A DNA stretch of 64,000 nt from Nitrobacter sp051912485 (GCF_051912485.1 NZ_CP196822.1:2232001-2296000), one strand, 5' to 3'; shown: positions 25,432 to 34,224, counted from the stretch's first letter. A program made the numbers and translations. Notes: generated by a model from the sequence alone, not told the origin.

Positions 25432-27039
25432 ATGTCAGAGACCGACGTCGTCGTCATCGGCGCAGGCCACAACGGCCTCACCTGCGCGGCCTATCTCGCG
25501 ATGGCCGGACTGCGGGTCAAGGTCGTGGAGCGGCGCAAGGTGGTGGGCGGCGCAGCGGTGACGGAGGAATTCCATCCCGGATTCCGCAATTCGGTCGCGG
25601 CTTACACCGTCAGCCTGCTCAATCCGAAAGTCATCGCGGACTTGCGGCTGCATGACCACGGTCTGCGGATCGTCGAACGCCGCGCCCAGAATTTTTTGCC
25701 CGCGCCCGACGGCCGCTATCTCCTCACCGGCGAAGGCCGCACCGCGGCATCGGTTGCTCGCCTGAGCGAACGGGATGCCGGTGCGATCGGCGACTTCATG
25801 CGCGAATTGGAAGAGATCGCCGACGTGATCCGGCATTTCGTGCTGCGCGCACCGCCGAACCTCGTCGAGGGGTTCGGCCTCAACGCCGCGCATGAGGTCG
25901 TCAACGCGATCGGTTCCGCCGGAATCCTGCGCGGTCTGTCACTGGAGCAAAAACGCAGCCTGCTCGATCTGTTCACGCGATCGGCCGGGGACATACTCGA
26001 CGATCGCTTTGAAACCGATCTGGTCAAGGCCCTGTTCGGCTTCGACGCCATCGTCGGCAACTACGCAAGCCCCTACGCGGCCGGCTCGGCCTATGTGATG
26101 CTGCACCATGCTTTCGGAGAAGTGAACGGCAAGAAGGGCGTCTGGGGCCACGCCATCGGTGGCATGGGCGCGATCACCCAGGCGATGGCGAAGGCCGCCC
26201 GTGCGCACGGCGCCGAGATCGAGACGGGAGCCGGTGTGAGCGAGATCGCCGTCGAGCGCGGCCGCGCGACGGGTGTGGTCCTCGACGACGGACAAACGAT
26301 CCGCGCAAAATATGTCGCCGCGAACGTCAACCCGAAGCTGCTCTACACGCGGCTGCTGCCCGCCGACGCGCTCGCGCCCACCTTTCTCAACCGCATCAAG
26401 ACCTGGCGCAACGGCTCCGGAACCTTCCGGATGAACGTGGCACTATCGGCCCTGCCCTCATTCTCCGCCTTGCCGGGCGCGGGCAACCATCTCAGCGCCG
26501 GCATCATCATCGCACCTGGTCTCGGGTACATGGACCGTGCCTGGCAGGATGCGCGTCAGTTCGGCTGGAGCCGCGAACCGGTGGTGGAGCTTCTGATCCC
26601 CTCGGTGATCGACGACTCGCTCGCGCCGCCGGGTCAGCATGTCGCGAGCCTGTTCTGCCAGCATGTGGCGCCGCAGCTGCCCAACGGGGCATCCTGGGAT
26701 GACCATCGCAATGAGGTCGCCGATCTTATGATCGCGACCGTCGACCGCTACGCGCCAGGCTTTGCCGCCAGCGTCATCGGCCGGCAAATCCTGTCGCCGC
26801 TGGACCTCGAGCGCGAGTTCGGACTGCTGGGCGGCGACATTTTTCATGGTGCGCTCACGCTCAACCAGTTGTTCTCAGCCCGGCCGATGCTGGGGCACGC
26901 CGACTACCGGGGACCATTGAAAGGTCTCTATCATTGCGGCGCCGGCTCGCATCCCGGCGGCGGCGTCACCGGCGCCCCCGGCCATAACGCGGCGCGCACG
27001 ATCCTGCGGGATCACCGGTCGCTATTCGCCCGCCGTTAG
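25432..27039 (+). CDS. FAD-dependent phytoene-desaturase-like oxidoreductase (PYROXD2 type)
   Basis: 535 residues. The N-terminal dinucleotide-binding motif VVVIGAGHNGLTCAAYLA is followed by VVERRKVVGGAAVTEEFHPGF. A CrtI-like C-terminus carries GLYHCGAGSHPGGGVTGAPGHNAA. Members of this broad NAD(P)/FAD family include carotenoid desaturases, but no carotenoid genes are nearby. The PYROXD2-like group is the closer fit. Substrate unknown. It is divergent from the membrane/spermidine-synthase-like gene with 238 bases between starts. Confidence 0.88.
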   Translation: MSETDVVVIGAGHNGLTCAAYLAMAGLRVKVVERRKVVGGAAVTEEFHPGFRNSVAAYTVSLLNPKVIADLRLHDHGLRIVERRAQNFLPAPDGRYLLTGEGRTAASVARLSERDAGAIGDFMRELEEIADVIRHFVLRAPPNLVEGFGLNAAHEVVNAIGSAGILRGLSLEQKRSLLDLFTRSAGDILDDRFETDLVKALFGFDAIVGNYASPYAAGSAYVMLHHAFGEVNGKKGVWGHAIGGMGAITQAMAKAARAHGAEIETGAGVSEIAVERGRATGVVLDDGQTIRAKYVAANVNPKLLYTRLLPADALAPTFLNRIKTWRNGSGTFRMNVALSALPSFSALPGAGNHLSAGIIIAPGLGYMDRAWQDARQFGWSREPVVELLIPSVIDDSLAPPGQHVASLFCQHVAPQLPNGASWDDHRNEVADLMIATVDRYAPGFAASVIGRQILSPLDLEREFGLLGGDIFHGALTLNQLFSARPMLGHADYRGPLKGLYHCGAGSHPGGGVTGAPGHNAARTILRDHRSLFARR

Positions 27040-27139
27040 ATTCTCTGATGGAATCAGAAGCGGGGCTCAATGATTTTTGACTTGATGCGTTTTCTTCACG
27101 CGAGCTGCTATCCGCTTCGTTCGAAAACACTTTAACCGC

Positions 27140-27286
27140 TCAGGCGATCAGCAACACATAGACCGCCATCAACGGCGTCAGTCCGAGTAGAACGACGCTG
27201 ATACCGAACGCCCACATGATGTCCTCGGTCGCGATCCCGGATGTTCTGCCGGCCGGCTCGACCTGATCGATGCCCTGCAATTCCAT
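27140..27286 (-). CDS. predicted 48-aa single-span membrane protein
   Basis: A short frame starting MELQGIDQVEPAGRTSG and ending in a hydrophobic helix (IMWAFGISVVLLGLTPLMAVYVLLIA) directly before the stop. GGGGA lies about five bases before the ATG. The amphipathic polar half plus clean helix looks like a real tail-anchored small protein, but no family was recognised. It lies alone between the CrtI-like gene and the DnaA-box cluster. Confidence 0.5.
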   Translation of the reverse strand: MELQGIDQVEPAGRTSGIATEDIMWAFGISVVLLGLTPLMAVYVLLIA

Positions 27287-27436
27287 GACGTCCCCGCATT
27301 CTGCTTGGGGACATCGGTAGCGACAAACCTCTAAAAAACCTCGCCGCGATTCCGCTGGAATTTGAACACAGGTGCTACCCGGGATTAACCCTCGCGGTTA
27401 CCGATGCAATTTTGCGGCAAATCGCCCGCTTCCGTC

Positions 27437-27602
27437 TGTGGATAAGGCCGTCGAAATCCTGTGCAAAACTTGGTATCAGGCCGGTGGTAAACCTGTGGAT
27501 ATCTCTGTGGAAAAGTTGTGGAAAACGATGTGAAAAAGCCTGCAACAGCCGATCGGGGCCTGTTGGATAATCCGGGTATGTCTCCCCGACCATTTGTGGA
27601 TC
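27437..27602 (+). other. cluster of DnaA-box-like 9-mers
   Basis: TGTGGATAA at 27437 matches the DnaA consensus TGTGNATAA exactly. Single-mismatch copies are at 27460 (TGTGCAAAA), 27494 (TGTGGATAT), 27506 and 27517 (TGTGGAAAA) and 27529 (TGTGAAAAA). A weaker TGTGGATCC lies near 27594. All read in the same direction within about 165 bases of a 479-base gene-free stretch (27287-27765). A DnaA-binding locus is plausible; origin function is not shown. Confidence 0.45.
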
Positions 27603-27765
27603 CCGCACGGTGGCCCGACGCTTTCTTCGCGGATTTACCGGCTCGGGCGCTCGCGGCCTGCCTTTTTGGCAATCTCAGGCCGCTTCTTTGCCGCCATCCC
27701 CGCCGCCTGCGCCTTTCCGCCCCTGCGTTTTCCATCGTCTAAGTTTCCGATTTGCACTAAAGCAA

Positions 27766-28080
27766 ATGCCTAGCGAAAGTAGGCAAGTACTGGGGGTCTA
27801 TGTGCTGCAAATTCTTGGCCGGGTCTTTCTCACGGTTATTGTCCCGTTATACGGAGGCTACCTCGGCACATCCCGGAACACTTTTGACATCTACCTGGCC
27901 TTGGCCGCCACATGGTCACTATGGGCCTACGGTCACCCGGGGCCCCAACAGCTTTGGCAAACGGGCGGCTGGGCCGGCGTTCTAAAAGGCTGGCTTCTCA
28001 TGGCGATTGCCGTTCTGCTGGTGGCCGCACCGGCCTACGGCATCGGCTATCTCATCGCCAAAAACTGGGGCACGACCTGA
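27766..28080 (+). CDS. DUF6163-like small membrane protein
   Basis: 104 residues with three hydrophobic segments (VYVLQILGRVFLTVIVPLY, TFDIYLALAATWSLWAYG and GWLLMAIAVLLVAAPAYGIGYLI). The start at MPSESRQ was chosen since earlier in-frame starts would translate the DnaA-box region as low-complexity sequence. The pattern fits a small Rhizobiales membrane family (DUF6163, from memory). It is 29 bases upstream of prmA and may be cotranscribed with it. Confidence 0.65.
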   Translation: MPSESRQVLGVYVLQILGRVFLTVIVPLYGGYLGTSRNTFDIYLALAATWSLWAYGHPGPQQLWQTGGWAGVLKGWLLMAIAVLLVAAPAYGIGYLIAKNWGTT

Positions 28081-28109
28081 CCCCTGGACCGCCATCCGTC
28101 GGGCCCCCG

Positions 28110-29006
28110 ATGACCAACGCCGTCACGCCAGCGACCAGTCGCGCCGCCTTCGTCATCGGTGAGGAGCGGATCGCAAAACGGGCCGTCGATCTCCTGACCG
28201 AGTGTCTCGAGGACGGCGAGGCTGCGGTTGCCGCATTCGAACGCAGCGACGGGCGCTGGGGCGTCTCGATACACTTCGCCGACCCGCCTGATGAAGAGCG
28301 AATCCGCACGCTGGTCGCGCTGACCGCCGGCGATGACATCGCGCAAACCATCGCCTTCGATACCATCGCCGCCAAGGACTGGGTCGAGGCCAGCCTTCAA
28401 GGTCTGGCGCCGGTTCCGGCCGGCCGCTTCATCGTCCACGGCCGGCATGACCGCGCCCGCGTCCCGCCAAACAAACTCGGCATTGAGATCGAGGCGGCGC
28501 TGGCATTCGGAACTGGTCACCACGGCACCACGCGCGGCTGCCTGCTGCTGCTCGATCATGTGCTGCACAGCAAGATGCCACGGCGCGTTCTCGATCTCGG
28601 CGCCGGCACCGGCGTTCTCGCCATCGCCGCTGCCAAGGCGCTGCGGCGAAAAGTGCTGGCCAGCGACATCGACCCACGTTCGACAATCGTGGCGCGGGAG
28701 AATGCCGCGTTGAACGGCGTCGGCAATCTTGTCGAGTCGATCTGCGCGACCGGCTTTTCCGCGCCGCCGTTTCGCGCGCACGCGCCATTCGATCTGGTGC
28801 TGGCGAATATCCTCGCCAATCCGCTGCGGCAGATGGCGCCGGCCATGGCAACGCATCTTGCACCCGAAGCCATGGTGGTCCTGTCGGGGCTGTTGCCGCA
28901 TCAGACCCGCGGCGTGATCGCAGCCTATCGCGCGCAGGGGTTGGTGCTGATCCAGCAGATGCGGATCGACGGATGGTGCAGCCTGCTGATGCAGAATCGC
29001 AGGTAA
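28110..29006 (+). CDS. prmA: ribosomal protein L11 methyltransferase PrmA
   Basis: 298 residues. The N-terminal part resembles the L11-recognition domain, then the SAM-binding core: IEAALAFGTGHHGTTRGCL, VLDLGAGTGVLAIAAAK, ASDIDPRS, and the catalytic-fold motif VLANILANPL. GTGxHxTT and NxLANPL are the PrmA signatures. PrmA trimethylates lysines of L11. The ATG at 28110 follows a GGGCCC-rich leader without a strong ribosome-binding site. Confidence 0.94.
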   Translation: MTNAVTPATSRAAFVIGEERIAKRAVDLLTECLEDGEAAVAAFERSDGRWGVSIHFADPPDEERIRTLVALTAGDDIAQTIAFDTIAAKDWVEASLQGLAPVPAGRFIVHGRHDRARVPPNKLGIEIEAALAFGTGHHGTTRGCLLLLDHVLHSKMPRRVLDLGAGTGVLAIAAAKALRRKVLASDIDPRSTIVARENAALNGVGNLVESICATGFSAPPFRAHAPFDLVLANILANPLRQMAPAMATHLAPEAMVVLSGLLPHQTRGVIAAYRAQGLVLIQQMRIDGWCSLLMQNRR

Positions 29007-29096
29007 CGCTAGTCCCTCGCCGCCTTTCACGATGACGCTGCGCGGCGCGCGCGGGACGTTGCGCAGCCATTTCCACGGTCCTAGGATAGGCGGACA

Positions 29097-30935
29097 ATGT
29101 TCGAAGCTCATTTCCAGACATTCGAGGATCCCGAAGGCGGCGTCGCGCTGACCGCCCGTCTCGCCGCGTTTCGCGAGGAACTGGCGCGGCGGCAACTGAC
29201 GGGATTTGTGATTCCGCGCGCCGACCAGCAGCAGAACGAATATGTCGCGCCCTCCGAGGAGCGGCTGGCATGGCTCACCGGATTCACCGGATCAGCCGGC
29301 CTCGCCATCGTGCTCGCGAAGGAAGCCGCGGTGTTTGTCGACGGCCGCTACACATTGCAGGCGGCGCAACAGGTGGATACCCAGGCTTGGGGCATCGCTT
29401 CGCTGATCGATCCGCCCCCGGAAAATTGGCTGGCGGAGCATCTCACGGCCGGTGACCGCCTCGGATACGATCCATGGCTGCATACGTCGGCGGCAGTTGA
29501 ACGTCTCGCCAAGGCTTGCACGAAAGCCGGTGCCGAACTGGTCCCCGTCGAGAGCAATCCGGTCGACAGTATTTGGACCGATCGCCCCGCACAGCCGCTC
29601 GGCCCGGTTACGATCCATGGCGCGACGTTCGCGGGCGAATCTGAGGCCGACAAACTCGCGCGCATCCGCACCGAAATGACAAAGCTCGGAGTCGATGCGC
29701 TGGTGTTGTCGGATTCCCACGCGGTGGCCTGGACCTTCAACATTCGCGGCGCCGACGTCTCGCATACGCCGCTGCCTTTGTCCTACGCTTTCGTGCCGAA
29801 GAACGGACGTCCCATCGTGTTCGTCGATTCCCGCAAACTCTCCAACGTCAGTCGCGATCATCTCGAGCGCAATGCTGATGTACGCGAGCCCAACGCGTTG
29901 ACAGAAGCGCTGACCGTCACGGCCAAATCCGGTGCATCCATCGCGCTCGACAGCGCCACCGCCGCCGACGCGTTGACCCGTCTGATCACATCTGCCGGCG
30001 GCAAGCCGGTGCGCGGCAGCGATCCCGTCGCGCTGCTCAAGGCCGTGAAGAACCCGACCGAGATCGCGGGCGCCCGCACCGCGCATCAACGCGACGCCGT
30101 GGCGCTGGCGCGGTTTCTCGCCTGGATCGACCGCGAGGCGCCGAAGGGCACGCTGACCGAAATCGACGCCGTCGAGGCACTGGAAACCTTTCGCCGTGAC
30201 ACCGGCGCACTGAAGGACGTCTCCTTTCCCACCATCTCGGGCACCGGACCGAACGGCGCCATCGTCCACTACCACGTCACCCGCAAGAGCAACCGCCGCA
30301 TCGTGTCAGGCGATCTGCTGCTGATCGATTCCGGCGCGCAATACGAGGACGGCACCACCGACGTCACCCGCACCATCGCGATCGGCAATCCGACCGACGA
30401 GATGCGCGACCGCTTCACCCGCGTGCTGCGCGGCCACATCGCCATCGCGCGTGCGGTATTTCCCGACGGCACCACCGGAGCGCAGCTCGACACGCTGGCG
30501 CGGCAGTTCCTCTGGCAGGCCGGCGCCGACTTCGAGCACGGCACCGGCCACGGCGTCGGCAGCTATCTTTCGGTGCATGAAGGTCCGGCGCGGATTTCAA
30601 AACTCGGCACCACGCCACTGAAGCGCGGCATGATCCTGTCCAACGAGCCCGGCTACTACAAGCGTGATGCGTTCGGCATCCGGATTGAAAATCTGGTGCT
30701 GGTCATGGCAAGCGAAATTCCCGACGCCGAGAAACCCATGAACGGCTTCGAGACCCTGACGCTGGCGCCGATCGACCGCCGCCTGATCGATCACCGCATC
30801 AGCAAGAAAGAGCTGACGTGGCTCAACGACTATCATGCCCGCGTCCGCCGCGAGGTGCGCCCGCATCTCGACGAGGCCACCAAGGTCTGGCTCGACGCCG
30901 CGACGGAGCCGCTGCATGTGGAAGACCGGGCCTGA
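29097..30935 (+). CDS. Xaa-Pro aminopeptidase (M24B family)
   Basis: 612 residues in three parts: two creatinase-like N-terminal domains (residues ~10-310, with AWLTGFTGSAGLAIVL and DALVLSDSHAVAWTFNIRG) and a C-terminal pita-bread metallopeptidase domain. Metal ligands lie in LLIDSGAQYEDGTTDVTRT (two Asp), GTGHGVGSYLSVHEGP (His) and LSNEPGYY (Glu), plus a final Glu in FGIRIENL. It removes N-terminal residues before proline. The size matches the long eukaryote-like APP1 form common in Rhizobiales. Confidence 0.95.
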   Translation: MFEAHFQTFEDPEGGVALTARLAAFREELARRQLTGFVIPRADQQQNEYVAPSEERLAWLTGFTGSAGLAIVLAKEAAVFVDGRYTLQAAQQVDTQAWGIASLIDPPPENWLAEHLTAGDRLGYDPWLHTSAAVERLAKACTKAGAELVPVESNPVDSIWTDRPAQPLGPVTIHGATFAGESEADKLARIRTEMTKLGVDALVLSDSHAVAWTFNIRGADVSHTPLPLSYAFVPKNGRPIVFVDSRKLSNVSRDHLERNADVREPNALTEALTVTAKSGASIALDSATAADALTRLITSAGGKPVRGSDPVALLKAVKNPTEIAGARTAHQRDAVALARFLAWIDREAPKGTLTEIDAVEALETFRRDTGALKDVSFPTISGTGPNGAIVHYHVTRKSNRRIVSGDLLLIDSGAQYEDGTTDVTRTIAIGNPTDEMRDRFTRVLRGHIAIARAVFPDGTTGAQLDTLARQFLWQAGADFEHGTGHGVGSYLSVHEGPARISKLGTTPLKRGMILSNEPGYYKRDAFGIRIENLVLVMASEIPDAEKPMNGFETLTLAPIDRRLIDHRISKKELTWLNDYHARVRREVRPHLDEATKVWLDAATEPLHVEDRA

Positions 30936-31560
30936 CCTCCTGACATTCGTCATCACCTCCCGACGTGCGACATCGCCCCTGTTATTTGCGGCGCGGGGAC
31001 GCCGTCGCTCAACTTGTCCCGTCCCTCTCACGCGCGCTTGGGGCTTGCCCCATTCGCGCCACGCCCAAAAGTGAGGGCGCGCGGAACGCCGGACGCAGGG
31101 TGCGTCCGCAGCCTCATGCGCGATGAAAACAAGCGCACGAGTTAGTCACCACGAAAGCACCGGACACATCCGGCGTTCCGCACACAGTGGTTTTTCGGCT
31201 TGCTTCGTGCTCTCCCCGGCAACGGCCGAAGCCTGACGCCGTCGTCTCCGCGGTACTTTCTTGCGCCGGTTGGCGCGCGAAAGAGCAGTCCGGATTTCGG
31301 AAGGACCACACGACTTGGACCGCCGCGCAAAGGCAATGCAAGTGGGACGCATCTCCGTCCCGGCCCGCATCGCGCAGCGTCGTCGTCAGCCAGACTTCCG
31401 GTCGCTCACGCGGCTTCCGAAGCTTCAATGCCCCTCCAGGGAGGAAAGCATCCTTGCTCCGGGCTTGCGCCCTACGACCTTCGTTCCGGCCTGACGCTGC
31501 CGCGTCCACCGCATCCCGCCCCGCGTATCGTGACGATCGCGAGCCGCCCCTCTTATCGAG
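30936..31560. other. gene-free GC-rich stretch resembling a dispersed Nitrobacteraceae repeat
   Basis: About 620 bases with several overlapping open frames on both strands but no recognisable protein and no convincing ribosome-binding sites. One plus-strand frame (from about 31140) reads TGHIRRSAHSG-like, then ARKSSPDFGRTTRLG, a pattern I recall from many short spurious annotations repeated across Bradyrhizobium/Nitrobacter genomes. The identity as a dispersed repeat is recalled, not searched. It forms the left edge of the retron islet. Confidence 0.35.
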
Positions 31561-31610
31561 GCGAGACGAATAGGAATATAATCATATTACTGAACTTGTC
31601 AAGCCGAGCT

Positions 31611-31639
31611 TTGACCGAAGCCGTCAATATATCTAAGTT
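31611..31639 (+). promoter_or_regulatory. possible promoter of the retron unit
   Basis: TTGACC (31611-31616) and TAAGTT (31634-31639) are separated by 17 bases and would start transcription close to the left arm of the retron RNA inverted repeat. An exact TATAAT also lies at 31577-31582, with a weak -35 upstream. Both are matches to a sigma-70-like consensus only. Confidence 0.35.
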
Positions 31640-31789
31640 GGTGAAGACGCGATTGTGGAATTTGTACTGGTCGTCGATACTGCGACCTTTCTAAAAATGT
31701 CGGTGCAGAAACGGCGCGAGCGGCGCGCGGCGAATTGGCCACGATGTACCCTGCGTATGATAAGTGAGAAGCTCCGCAATCGCGTCACC
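31640..31789 (+). ncRNA. candidate retron msr-msd RNA bounded by a1/a2-like inverted repeat
   Basis: The left arm GGTGA-(AGA)-CGCGATTGTGGA (31640-31659) pairs with the right arm TCCGCAATCGCGTCACC (31773-31789): 17 pairs with one three-base bulge and one G-U. Inside are a small hairpin GGTCG/CGACC with a nine-base loop (31669-31687), as in msr regions, and a GC-rich hairpin GCGCG-AGCGG-CGCGC (31714-31728). The latter is enclosed by a weaker GTGCAG/CTGCGT pairing. The right arm ends 13 bases before the RT start codon, the normal layout for retrons. The branching guanosine and msd boundaries cannot be fixed by eye. Confidence 0.68.
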
Positions 31790-31802
31790 TTCATCGCAGA
31801 CA

Positions 31803-33353
31803 ATGGATCTCAAGAAAACGTACGATCTAAGTTCGTTAGGAGCATTACTTGGATGCTCGTCAAAACAGCTTGGGTATTATATTTATCGGAAAAACATCGC
31901 CTCTCAGTACAAGTACTTTGAGATAGCCAAAAGAAGTGGCGACCGCCGGAAAATTAGAGCCCCGGCGACAAACCTAAAAATCATTCAGAAAAATCTAGCT
32001 AGAGAACTTAATGCTCTTTTTAATTTCAGATCGTCTGTTACGGGATTCGTCAAAGGCCGAAACATTGAGCGCAACGCGTCGATGCATGTTGGCCAAAGGC
32101 ACATTTTAAACATCGACCTGCAAGACTTCTTTCCAACCATCAACTATGGGCGGATTTTCGGCCTTCTTTCGAAGGCGCCCCATAATATCGCTCCGAAGGT
32201 AGCTGCTGCCATCGCGAAGGCTTGTACGTTGGATAACGAGCTCCCCCAAGGCGCACCAACTTCGCCGGTTTTGTCGAATTTAGTTTGCGCCAAAATGGAT
32301 GCTGAATTGAGCCGCTTCGCAGCAGCTAACAAATGCGTTTACTCACGATATGCAGACGACATGACATTTTCAACCAATCGGCAGCTCATGCCATTATCGT
32401 CTCTAGGACTAGACGCCGAGGGAAGGCCTCAAACGCAAGTCGCCAAGGCATTGCGCGACATCGTCGAAGAAAACGGCTTTGTGATCAACGAAAAAAAATC
32501 TCGGCTAACGAGTCGCGCGCGGCGCCAGGTCGTGACCGGCTTAGTTGTGAATAAACGGGTAAACGTCCGCCGAAGCTACATAAGAGAAGTACGCGCGATG
32601 CTATTTGTTTGGAAAAAGTTTGGTTTGGATGCTGCCCAGAAAGAATTCGATGACTCATACCGCGGAAATGGGCGGAATTTTCAGTCGGTCTTGCGTGGCC
32701 GGATAGAGTTCATTGGACAAATACGAGGGCGGCCTGATGCCGTATACAAGAGACTTGCCTTACAATTTAATCAGCTAGTTACGGGCGGAAAGATTCGAAC
32801 TGAGCTAAGTCCTTCAGAAATTGCAGCGCAAGCTGTGTGGGTTCTAGAGAATGACGCCGCCTCCCAGGGGAGTGCATTTTTTCTGAAAGATGTTGGAATT
32901 GTCAGCTGCGAACACTGTGTTGGAGTAAATCCATATATCTATCATCATGCCGACCACTCAAAAAAATTTCCCTTAAAACTGAAAGTGAAGGACGATCACA
33001 GAGACTTGGCTATTTTTGACATTCCACCCGAGCTAAAAAACGTACACGCGATCCCACTTCATAATGGAACGGCCCTCGCAAGTGGAGCGTCAATAATCTT
33101 GCTCGGATACCCAAATCACTTTGCTGCCCGTCCCGTTCGCATTGAGCACGGCACCCTAATAAGAACCTTTCCAAGGTCCGGTGTTACAAATATCGAGATC
33201 ACCGCAAAAATTATCGAAGGCAACAGCGGCGGACCAGTGTTGAACGACAAATACGAGGTCATCGGCATTGCGACCCGAGGAATTAACGCCTCGACGAAAC
33301 TCCAAAGTGCCGAGTTTCTTGCTGTTCATGCCGACGAACTCGCTAAGTTATGA
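31803..33353 (+). CDS. retron-type reverse transcriptase fused to a trypsin-like serine protease
   Basis: 516 residues from the ATG at 31803. RT domain (about 1-335): the retron hallmark NAxxH is NASMH (91-95), motif A is NIDLQDFF with catalytic D105, LPQGAPTSP is at 148-155, the catalytic YADD at 183-186, and the retron VTG motif at 244-246. Protease domain (about 350-516): H371 in SCEHCVG, D401 in HRDLAIF and S475 in EGNSGGPV form a trypsin-like triad. Retrons use the RT to make branched msDNA from the upstream RNA, and known ones act in phage defence with a linked effector. Here the protease is the likely effector, by inference. It lies in an A/T-richer islet with no partner gene. An upstream in-frame start at 31764 overlaps the RNA and was rejected. 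Confidence 0.93.
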   Translation: MDLKKTYDLSSLGALLGCSSKQLGYYIYRKNIASQYKYFEIAKRSGDRRKIRAPATNLKIIQKNLARELNALFNFRSSVTGFVKGRNIERNASMHVGQRHILNIDLQDFFPTINYGRIFGLLSKAPHNIAPKVAAAIAKACTLDNELPQGAPTSPVLSNLVCAKMDAELSRFAAANKCVYSRYADDMTFSTNRQLMPLSSLGLDAEGRPQTQVAKALRDIVEENGFVINEKKSRLTSRARRQVVTGLVVNKRVNVRRSYIREVRAMLFVWKKFGLDAAQKEFDDSYRGNGRNFQSVLRGRIEFIGQIRGRPDAVYKRLALQFNQLVTGGKIRTELSPSEIAAQAVWVLENDAASQGSAFFLKDVGIVSCEHCVGVNPYIYHHADHSKKFPLKLKVKDDHRDLAIFDIPPELKNVHAIPLHNGTALASGASIILLGYPNHFAARPVRIEHGTLIRTFPRSGVTNIEITAKIIEGNSGGPVLNDKYEVIGIATRGINASTKLQSAEFLAVHADELAKL

Positions 33354-33384
33354 ATCGGCTGACAATCATCGTCGGGCTGTCGCC

Positions 33385-34104
33385 CTAATACTCCACCTTC
33401 GGATACCACGTCTCCCCTCGCCCCTCCGGCGTCATGTCGAGAAGATTCCACAAGGGATCGGCGAGATCGCCGGCGCGGTGGTGCTGGCCCGGCTCCGGGC
33501 GTGCGAAGGCCATCTCCGAGCCCCAGAAGTGATGGATTTTTCCGTTGCGCTTCTTGAACACGTTGAAGATCGTCTCATCCCAGCTCTGGCCCTCCGGCAC
33601 CCTGTGCTGCGCGCGCATGGCCTTTGAGAACTTCGAGGTGTCTCCGAAATAGTCGCCGTCGTAACAGTTGCCCGCGGTCGAGAGTAGCGACATGTGCTGC
33701 CAGCCGCGCTTGTGCGCGAACGCCATGAGCCGCGCGATCGGCGATTTGGCGACGACATGAAACGCGGCGCGCTGGGTGAGGTGCCGCGCAGCGCCGTCGA
33801 TACTATCGAGCAGATGCGTGCAGCCGGGGCACGGGGACTCGCGCTCGGGGCCATACATGAAACTGTAGAGGATCAGCGTGTCGTGCGGGCCGAACAGCTC
33901 GGACATCCTCACCTTCTCCGGCATGAGATTGTTGCCGATGCGCTCGAACACGTAATCCCATGGCACCTCGCCACCTATCGGCAACGCGCGGCGTCTCGCC
34001 GCCACCGCCTCGATCTGCGCGCGCAGCTTGATTTCCTCCTCCAGCAGCCGGTTGCGCGCGGCGCGATAGCCCTCGCTCTCGTTCGGATATCGCAGATGTT
34101 CCAT
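33385..34104 (-). CDS. DUF899 family thioredoxin-like protein
   Basis: 239 residues. A helical N-terminus (MEHLRYPNESEGYRAARNRLLEEEIKL, split by charged residues) precedes a thioredoxin-like core with VRMSELFGPHDTLILYSFMYGP and the SPCPGCTHLLDSIDG motif, which holds the CxxC pair. This is the DUF899/AhpC-related pattern. Reaction unknown. The ATG at 34104 has GAGG six bases upstream; a longer frame to 34227 runs through a terminator and was rejected. Convergent with the retron gene, 31 bases apart. Confidence 0.88.
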   Translation of the reverse strand: MEHLRYPNESEGYRAARNRLLEEEIKLRAQIEAVAARRRALPIGGEVPWDYVFERIGNNLMPEKVRMSELFGPHDTLILYSFMYGPERESPCPGCTHLLDSIDGAARHLTQRAAFHVVAKSPIARLMAFAHKRGWQHMSLLSTAGNCYDGDYFGDTSKFSKAMRAQHRVPEGQSWDETIFNVFKKRNGKIHHFWGSEMAFARPEPGQHHRAGDLADPLWNLLDMTPEGRGETWYPKVEY

Positions 34105-34224
34105 TAGGAGCCTCGCGGAATGCTGTGGGGGGATCGCGTGCGGAATGGAACGGAGAAAACGCGCGCGACGGAGTGGAGTTCCAGGGGGCGCGAGGATGCC
34201 TCGTCCCGGCGGAATTCCACGCAA

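Noticed and set aside
27437..27602. Calling the DnaA-box cluster the chromosomal origin
   Set aside because: Neighbouring genes are not those usual at alphaproteobacterial origins, and only strand-skew data over the whole chromosome could support it.
31200..31694. 164-codon plus-strand frame before the retron
   Set aside because: Low-complexity, no start signal, and its 3' part runs into the candidate retron RNA; resembles commonly mis-annotated repeat sequence.
31560..33360. Group II intron origin of the reverse transcriptase
   Set aside because: No maturase or endonuclease domain and no intron domain V-like RNA; instead NAxxH and VTG motifs and an upstream inverted-repeat RNA point to a retron.
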